NCBI GenBank assembly: GCA_021397835.1
Contig: JAJFZO010000230.1
Span: 7,124,001-7,188,000, forward strand
DNA length: 64,000 nt
Direction: 5' to 3'
Source: Moringa oleifera
Taxonomy: Eukaryota > Streptophyta > Magnoliopsida > Brassicales > Moringaceae
Within the stretch, counting starts at the first letter, position 1; each line of letters begins with the position of its first letter. Made by a program: the position numbers and the translations under genes. Below the pieces are notes generated by a model, which saw only the letters and a list, made by a program, of their open reading frames with translations, made no database searches and had not been told where the DNA came from. Shown here one piece after another: positions 58,501 to 64,000 of the stretch.

Positions 58501-59062
58501 TAACTGCTTTCTGTAAAGTTAGCCATGTTTTGGCCTTTCATTCCGGTGCTCTTATTTTTACATATATTTGTCTGCCATATTTTCCTCTGCTTTTTGGAAA
58601 TCGCAAACTGGTGGCAGTGAGATTGTAGGACCTGACTCTGCAGTGTTGCAGTTAATGAAATTTGTAGTCATGTTTAATTTCTACTCTCCCTGAAATATAT
58701 TGATTTGTTAGTATTTATGGATAGGGGAAACCAATGATGCTAGCATCAATGCTTTGCGGTCCAAACAAATGAAGAATTTCCATTTGGCATTAATGGTATC
58801 TCAGGTAAAAGCATCTGAAATGACCATAAGGTATCAATTACTGATGCTGTCTTGTTTATTTACTTTCCTACTTAATTAAGCTTCAGACTTTATTGAGTTC
58901 AGATTAATGGTTTTCAACTTTTTCTTTTACTCAGCAGTTAAAATTTTCCTTTTCTTTTAATTACCATTCTGGGTGTTTGATAGGATTCTTTATGGTTGGT
59001 TTTGACAAAGTAACACAGAAGAGAGAAAATTATTTCAAATCTTTTTAACTGAGTTTCTCTCT

Positions 59063-59093
<31 letters not shown>

Positions 59094-61273
59094 TCCCAAT
59101 GTGCTTTTGTTGTTGCCAAGCTAATATATGTCCATAATGCAAATACTTCCCTCTCCATGTGTAATTTCATTCTTTTTGGGATAATAGCCACGTCATCTTT
59201 TACTACTAATTTTCGGTTTATCTGCTTAGCTGGTAAGCTTTTCAATACTAGCCTGATCCATGAGTCTGCATAACCAGGGAATACCGATGATGTTAATGGG
59301 GGATGAATATGGGCATACGCGCTATGGGAACAACAACAGTTATGGACATGACACTGCTATTAACAATTTCCAGTGGGATGAGGCATGTTTATATTGGCAT
59401 TTCTTCTTTTCTGATAGTTTAACCTCAGACAATGGCTGCTGATGGAAAATATGTTTGTTGAAACAGCTGGATGCGAGGAAGGGTAGTCATTTTAGATTTT
59501 TTGCCGAGATGATAAGATTTCGGCGAACACATCAAGTATTTACTCATGAAGATTTTCTGAGCAAAGTAAACTCATCCTCATTCTGTGTCAAGTGAATTAT
59601 CTCTGTTACTCCAATAAAGCTAATGAAACATTATGTCTATGCAGAATGATGTTACATGGCATGAGCACAACTGGGACAACCATGAGAGCAAGTTCCTCGC
59701 ATTTACGTAAGAAAATATACCTTTCTTCTTACTCAAATGTTGATATGTTATATAACAAAACCAATACACTTCTAATAGTGTAATTGCATTATCAATCTAC
59801 AGTATCTTAATACTATAATCGGAAGGTATCATTAGCTTGATGAGTTCCTCAAAAAAATTGACTATCTTCACATCCTGTTTGGCAGTATGAATTTTATGCT
59901 GGATATACAAGGTCATCAATTTTTTCTTTTAACTCAAAAGGACTTGTTTTATTGTGTGAATGTGTTCTGTAGCATTCACATACTCTGCAGTCCTCTCATT
60001 AGCGGACAACAACCTCTACATACATCTCTTTTCTTCATCTTAGCAAACAGATTCAAGTAATCAAAATTTGCTTGGCTCCTTATTGGACAGCTGCATCTAT
60101 GTAGACCATTTTCAGTTGTTGTCCAGCTCGCTTGAGTCAGTAACCTCCTTCAAGAATACCTGAGAATCTAAAGATTTCATCACCTCTCTTTTGGCTCCTT
60201 TTTGTAACTAAGAGATATTGAGAAACCACCTGCAATCCAACTACAGATGACGAGAGTAATCATTGAGATCTTTAAGCATTCGCTTCTTTGTCTTTCAGGT
60301 TTACCATTTTTTGATTCTTCGTGTTACCCTCTTTAGGATCCTAGTATTATAATAAGATGGCTTTATGACCACTGTATCTTTGGTTGGGTAAGCTGATTCT
60401 TAGCTTAAAACATGCCTTAGTGTGTACAGGGCTTGGTAAATCCAAGAAAACTTGATGATAGCAGTCATTATCCTTTGGTGGTTAAACAAAATTATTATTT
60501 TGGCATAAACATATTCAAGTGTGTAGTTATTCTGAAGTTATTGTTTGTTTTGTAGGCTTCATGACAGCCAGGGAGGAGATATCTATTTGGCATTCAACGC
60601 CCACGATTACTTTGTTAGAGTTTCAATTCCCCAACCACCCCCTAAGGGGCGATGGTTTCGTGTGGTTAGTTCTCCCCGCTCTCCCTCCCTCGTTGTTCTC
60701 CCTAAACTTGGAATTTTTGCCATACATAGCGCCATAAAAGAATCAAGATTTTAACTCATCTGATTTTTATTAATTATTTAAAAAATTATATAAAAATAAA
60801 AAAATATATATTATTTATTTTATTAAATTATCATGTACGATTATATTTTTAAAAAAATTAATAAAAATCAAATCAAAAGAAAATTCTTATTTATTGTTTC
60901 AGTTTCAGTTTTTGTTTTTTTAAATGTTTTGCATGATCCAAGTTTCTTTCTATTTCAAAAAATATCAGCCTAACCCGATGTTGCATAATTTTGTGGATCA
61001 TGAAAACTTAGGACACCATTAGAGTAAGCTCTCTGCTTAACAATAAATGAAGCATTGTCTTCTTCGGCTTCACTTCACTCAGCATGCATATACATATTTC
61101 CTTCTTGAAAGTCGTTATTGCAAAAATCTAAACTAATATGGTGGTTATAAAACATGCAGGCCGACACAAATCTGGAATCTCCAAACGACTTTGTCCCGGA
61201 AGGCGTCCCAGGCATCGGAGACACCTACAACGTCGCTGCATACTCTTCCATTCTCCTCGAAGCTAAACTATGA
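41024..61273 (+). CDS. ISA3: Isoamylase 3, chloroplastic (starch debranching enzyme)
   Basis: Hydrolyses alpha-1,6 branches, mainly on short chains during transitory starch breakdown in plastids. Exons: 41024-41142, 41651-41705, 41791-41862, 42197-42354, 43696-43789, 44084-44320, 44607-44711, 46177-46281, 51212-51346, 51502-51588, 52222-52279, 53505-53568, 53723-53822, 54474-54574, 56050-56101, 56653-56715, 57797-57886, 57956-58028, 58725-58804, 59278-59382, 59467-59565, 59645-59706, 60556-60664, 61160-61273. The CDS is 2337 nt, encoding 778 aa, versus about 764 in Arabidopsis. A Ser-rich transit peptide comes first, then a CBM48-like domain from about residue 97 (FPGQAFPLG). GH13 motifs: DVVYNH 364-369, DGFRFD with nucleophile Asp442, SEPWD with acid/base Glu479, AHD 550-552. 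Asp442 and Glu479 are present, so it looks active. Exon 20 uses a GC donor. The exon 3 donor has an alternative 32 bases downstream. Confidence 0.95.
42437..42541 (+). mobile_element. Truncated SINE-like repeat with poly(A) in ISA3 intron 4
   Basis: About 50 bases ending CTGGATACCTCCTCGGTTAT, followed by a run of about 17 A and an A/G-rich tail, is bounded by the short direct repeat AATTTGATT (42437-42445 and 42533-42541). The non-A part matches the reverse complement of 53198-53266 in ISA3 intron 11, so two copies of one repeat family sit in opposite orientations. The A tail plus duplication indicates retroposition. Confidence 0.7.
43463..43523. repeat. Poly(C) run (39 C, G, 7 C) followed by poly(A), ISA3 intron 4
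   Basis: 39 consecutive C, one G, seven C, then 14 A. This is exceptional for an AT-rich plant intron and is a candidate assembly or base-calling artefact. The short ORF across it encodes only poly-Pro. Confidence 0.85.
45241..45540. repeat. A-rich, internally repetitive segment in ISA3 intron 7 (origin unclear)
   Basis: Contains several spaced repeats of AATAGGAAA / ATAGGAAAC / GGAAACTAAG and AATAGGACA / GTAGGACAC, which differ from the surrounding T-rich intron. It resembles degraded interspersed repeats, possibly an LTR fragment, but I cannot name a family or see termini. Confidence 0.3.
47030..50819 (+). mobile_element. Decayed L1-type LINE (EN + RT) in ISA3 intron 8
   Basis: This fills most of the 4.9-kb intron 8. 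Readable fragments in order are: an endonuclease start with [19 protein letters not shown], then TAG in place of the Gln of the usual QETK motif, at 47140; an endonuclease end with [21 protein letters not shown] and SDHNPVML (47560-47725); an RT fingers block [14 protein letters not shown] near 48370; [10 protein letters not shown] near 48550; the catalytic box as [10 protein letters not shown] (FADD changed to FTDD) near 49090; [11 protein letters not shown] near 49290; and a zf-RVT-like [12 protein letters not shown] near 50405. The 3' end is CTTGGTGCTCTGTAAATAAT... with TTAAAAAA. Many stops and frameshifts mean it cannot encode an active enzyme. It has the same orientation as the host gene. 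I could not find a target-site duplication or exact 5' end. Confidence 0.88.
49241..49408 (+). repeat. 84-bp tandem duplication inside the LINE
   Basis: Starting with GGAACTAGCT, an 84-bp unit occurs at 49241-49324 and 49325-49408 with a few mismatches. Each unit carries one copy of the RT-downstream [11 protein letters not shown] block, so the segment is duplicated in frame (28 codons). Confidence 0.85.
53195..53330 (-). mobile_element. SINE-like repeat, reverse orientation, in ISA3 intron 11
   Basis: Read on the minus strand, a B-box-like GGTTTGAATACC (53320-53309) is followed by a body with GGCCCCGAGGAAGATGGATC and ends ATACCTCCTCGGTTATCAAA with an A/T-rich tail. A tRNA-like internal promoter box plus an A-rich 3' end is the layout of plant tRNA-derived SINEs. 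About 60-70 bases match the copy in intron 4. The 5' part with the A box is not clearly visible. Confidence 0.6.
59063..59091. repeat. Pure C run (29) in ISA3 intron 19
   Basis: A TCTCT tract is followed by 29 consecutive C and then CTCTCCC. This is the same kind of anomaly as the run in intron 4. Confidence 0.85.
59383..59384 (+). other. Non-canonical GC splice donor, ISA3 intron 20
   Basis: Exon 20 ends GAT GAG at 59382 and the intron starts GCATGT. The next exon begins after ACAG at 59467 with CTG GAT, giving the conserved QWDELDA reading in frame. No GT nearby keeps the frame. GC-AG introns are a known minor class (about 1% of plant introns). Confidence 0.8.
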
Positions 61274-61540
61274 CCAAGGAGCACCTCTAGCATCTCGCAC
61301 AAATCTGGCTCGTAATCCAGTCCAACGAAATTGTTTCAGGTACTTGCATTATGGAAAGATATCCATACAATATATCAAGTTGTATTCTATAGGCTTCTTA
61401 TTTTTCTAACCGTTGTATTCTGTGGAGAAAAATATACATAAATTGATAAAGATACACCTTTCCATGGCGCTATGAAATGCGTTGTGTGTCGTTTTTTTAC
61501 TTTGAAGACAACAGTGCAGTCATTAAAAATTTGGATGAAC

Positions 61541-61755
61541 CACGTGGTAATGATAACGGTAAGTGGAGAATTTTTTGTGTGTAATCAAAGCAGAGAACGC
61601 ATCGGACAAAGAGACTTTCCAGACTAAAAGTCCACCACCAACCAAGTGCCAGTTTATCAAATGCGCTTAAGAATGACGCGTCCTTGAGGTCCCCACCTGT
61701 GGAATAAAGGCAACGATCGAGACCTTCCATACCATTAGATCTGTTGAGCCACGTG
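61541..61755. promoter_or_regulatory. Two G-box (CACGTG) elements upstream of the AGP gene
   Basis: CACGTGG at 61541-61547 and CACGTGT at 61750-61756 lie about 490 and 280 bases upstream of the AGP TATA box. These ACGT-core motifs are classic bZIP/bHLH sites; their use here is inferred. Confidence 0.4.
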
Positions 61756-62032
61756 TAAGTATAAGATGCCATCGCGATGTTCACAAAAGGACAAAATATC
61801 TTGGTTTCCCGTGATGCTCCTCTACTTTTGCGTTGATATTAAAAGTGAGCCCTTGAGGTTTTGGTAATTGACATACTGGCAAGGACTGGAGTATAAAACT
61901 GGAGGACTAAAGTGAAAACTGACAGTAGTCGCAGGGCCTCTGTGGAAATATACAGGCGTCCAAGTTTTAGAAGGAAAGGAAATAAAATATTGAGAAACTG
62001 CCTCGAAGCGACTCTAAGTCTTTAACCCTCGT

Positions 62033-62042
62033 CTATATATAG
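62033..62042 (+). promoter_or_regulatory. TATA box of the AGP gene
   Basis: CTATATATAG lies 132 bases upstream of the ATG at 62175 and is followed by a CT-rich leader (TCTTTCTTTCTTCTC), a standard plant core-promoter layout. Confidence 0.75.
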
Positions 62043-62174
62043 ATTCGTACATCTTTCGTTGCTGTCTTCTTCAAGCTCAGCTCTTTCTTTCTTCTCATCT
62101 GCTTCTTAAGTTTTTTTGTCCCTTTTGTTTATCCCTAGAGAACCGTAGAACTCGGTTGTTTGATTTGAACTAAA

Positions 62175-62618
62175 ATGGCCTGCAAACTCTTCATTGTTGC
62201 TGCGCTTCTTGCTGTTCTCTACGGGTCCGCTCTCTCCCAGGCACCCGGAGCGGCGCCGACCAGATCTCCTCCAGCGGCTACTCCCGCTTCAGCTCCAGCT
62301 CCAGCTTCCAGGACTTCAGCTCCGCCTCCGAAGACTCCAGCCCCAACTCCTTCAACCACTGTTACGCCTCCAGCTGCTGCTCCAGTATCCCCTCCTGCAA
62401 GCACACCAGCCTCTTCTCCCACCAGCTCCCCTCCCGCTCCTCCCTTGGCTCCCAGTTTAGCTCCTTCCACACCTTCAGCCGGTGTACCCACCAGTTCGAT
62501 CGGCAACCCGCCGGCTCTGACCCCTGCCGGCACCCCCGGCAATGGTGCTGCCTTGAACAGAGTCTCAACCGCCGGATCTATCGCTGGAGCCATCTTGGTT
62601 GCAACTTGGTTGCTGTAG
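62175..62618 (+). CDS. Classical arabinogalactan protein, GPI-anchored
   Basis: Single-exon ORF of 147 aa. Residues 1-21 form a signal peptide (hydrophobic LFIVAALLAVLYG core) with likely cleavage before Gln22, a common AGP mature start. Residues 22 to about 110 are almost entirely Pro, Ala, Ser and Thr, with many AP, PA, SP and TP dipeptides. Their prolines are expected to be hydroxylated and carry type II arabinogalactan chains. The last 25 or so residues (small residues, then the hydrophobic AGAILVATWLL end) are a GPI-anchor signal. The mature protein would sit at the outer face of the plasma membrane and in the wall. AGPs are linked to growth, secondary wall and signalling; the specific role here is unknown. 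A TATA box and leader support transcription. Confidence 0.93.
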   Translation: MACKLFIVAALLAVLYGSALSQAPGAAPTRSPPAATPASAPAPASRTSAPPPKTPAPTPSTTVTPPAAAPVSPPASTPASSPTSSPPAPPLAPSLAPSTPSAGVPTSSIGNPPALTPAGTPGNGAALNRVSTAGSIAGAILVATWLL

Positions 62619-64000
62619 ATCTGAGCATAGACTACGATCTGGAGTTATTATAGTAGGCTTTTGAGCATCTTGTTTTATTATTTATTTTTTATTTATTTCT
62701 ATTTAGGGCGGTGGTGTTTGTATGTTCTCCTAGCGGCTTAGATTCGATTGCTTCTTCTTATTATTATTACTATCATCATCTCTATTTATGGATTCTTTAT
62801 TTAGTCACTGATTTTACTCGCACATCAACTATCTCATCTGCTGGATTTAAACAAATCCTTGATCTCTCTTTAATCTGTTAATCCTTGATTCTCCGTTTGA
62901 TTGATCATGGAGAGAGCGGTGATTTTGTATTGGAGTGAGGAGGTGATGTTGAAGACGATGATGAGGGACAGCTGGGGAAGGGGACTAGTCGACGATGGAG
63001 TGTTTGCTACTGTTGGCTTTTTCATAAAGCTTGATGTACTGAGACGGGGAGCAGTAGTGGGTAGGTGTAATTGATGTGGAAGGAGGGAAAAGACAATAGG
63101 GTTTTTACAGGCGTCATGTGGCCACAGCTGTGATCGGACTCTGATGTCTGGGAGGCCCACGTGCTTTGCCACATGAGACCATTCTATGTGGATATACAGA
63201 GAGGGACAGCTGTCCTAATGGGTGACATTAGTTTATTAATTTAGTGTTTGTTTTATACTCAAAAAGTGTTGGGAAACTCTTTTAGCTTAGGATGAAGAGA
63301 ATTTTTTATGAGGACTCTTTTATTGTAATCATTACACTGTTTAATATTATTATTGTAAGTTATATAAATATTTTTTAAGGAAGTAGGAACACATTTTTTA
63401 AACTTTATATAAAAGAACCCAAGATATTCCAGTTTAATCAAGTTATAGGAGCCTGTTGTGTTGCACTGTTTTGGGAACACTTGTGAGCGATGACAAATGG
63501 GCGTGAAAAGTTGTAAAAATTTGAAGGGTGGGCTTTGGCTTTCCCTTTTAGTGTAGGAAAATGCTTGGAAGCTTCAAGAATGTTTATGGCATAGGATGCT
63601 TATTTAATGAAGAAATCTGTTAAATTTCAACAAAGTTCCATATTTTGTATTTAGTTTTTTACAAAAGATATATGGTCTGGTGGGCTAAATGGGCCTAGTT
63701 GACAAGTGGAATCACATGTTTTGTGTTGGGATCTTTATGTTCTGTCACTTATTGTAGTGGGTAGTGAGTGATGATGACTCTTCCCCCATTTCTTATGGGC
63801 ATCACTTATTCTTGCATTGAAATTGGTCACTGCCTATATAATTCAACCATCCGTACCCGTCTAGATGTCTAGCTTTATTAAGGGAGTTTGATTTTTCTGT
63901 CATTTTGTTCTTGGCTGCAATAACTGTTGCTTCTCAGGCTTGGCTGACAAATCTCATTGGAACATGTGGCCCTTGTATTCAGTCATTGACAGGCTACCTA
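62619..64000. other. AGP 3' flank and right-edge intergenic DNA
   Basis: The first few hundred bases should be AGP 3' UTR and terminator region. The rest is mixed DNA with no supported exon chain up to the window edge. The 100-codon minus ORF at 62870-63172 shows no family resemblance. Confidence 0.5.

Larger units (their letters stand above)
61274..62174. other. ISA3 3' flank and AGP promoter
   Basis: ISA3 3' UTR sequence probably runs past 61273; the rest is the promoter region of the arabinogalactan-protein gene. Two CACGTG cores (61541-61546 and 61750-61755) are visible. No additional gene is supported; the 95-codon minus ORF at 61497-61784 has no recognisable features. Confidence 0.5.

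Noticed and set aside
62219..62593. 124-aa Gly/Ala-rich minus ORF
   Set aside because: Antisense of the Pro/Ala-rich AGP coding sequence; low-complexity mirror ORF.

Overview
This is nuclear DNA from a flowering plant, very probably a eudicot. The genes are split by many short introns with AT-rich intron sequence and GT-AG borders, the intergenic DNA is AT-rich, and the protein families are plant types: HD-Zip I, chloroplast isoamylase 3, a classical arabinogalactan protein and plant FAM91. The protein flavour suggests a woody rosid, perhaps Malpighiales, but that is a guess. I see no bacterial, viral, organellar or CRISPR content.

Layout. 1-8.3 kb is AT-rich DNA with no supported gene. Minus-strand genes follow: a small Ser-rich DUF740/OCTOPUS-like protein (8344-8853), mitochondrial ribosomal protein mL41 (10891-13204, three coding exons), an HD-Zip I transcription factor (16199-17354, three exons) and the catalytic subunit of queuine tRNA-ribosyltransferase (20578-26686, fifteen exons). 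Plus-strand genes come next: a FAM91 homologue (29476-39020, ten coding exons), isoamylase 3 (41024-61273, 24 exons) and a GPI-anchored arabinogalactan protein (62175-62618). A weak small-ORF transcription unit with a TATA box lies at about 14.9-15.3 kb.

The exon models were built by hand from homology, reading frame and splice sites. In every multi-exon gene the phases close and the length fits the family: 93, 268, 427, 1002 and 778 aa. The genes are functionally unrelated neighbours (tRNA modification, endosome-Golgi trafficking, starch breakdown, cell wall, mitochondrial translation, transcription). Nothing suggests a gene cluster or cooperating system.

The most interesting signals are inside introns. 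They are a near-perfect 151-bp tandem duplication that copies a FAM91 exon end with its splice donor, a likely GC-AG intron in isoamylase 3, a decayed L1-type LINE filling the 4.9-kb isoamylase intron 8, a 45-bp 5'-truncated LINE tail with a 16-bp target-site duplication in FAM91 intron 1, two copies of a SINE-like repeat, and three long pure G/C runs that may be assembly artefacts. I did not find a convincing new biological system.
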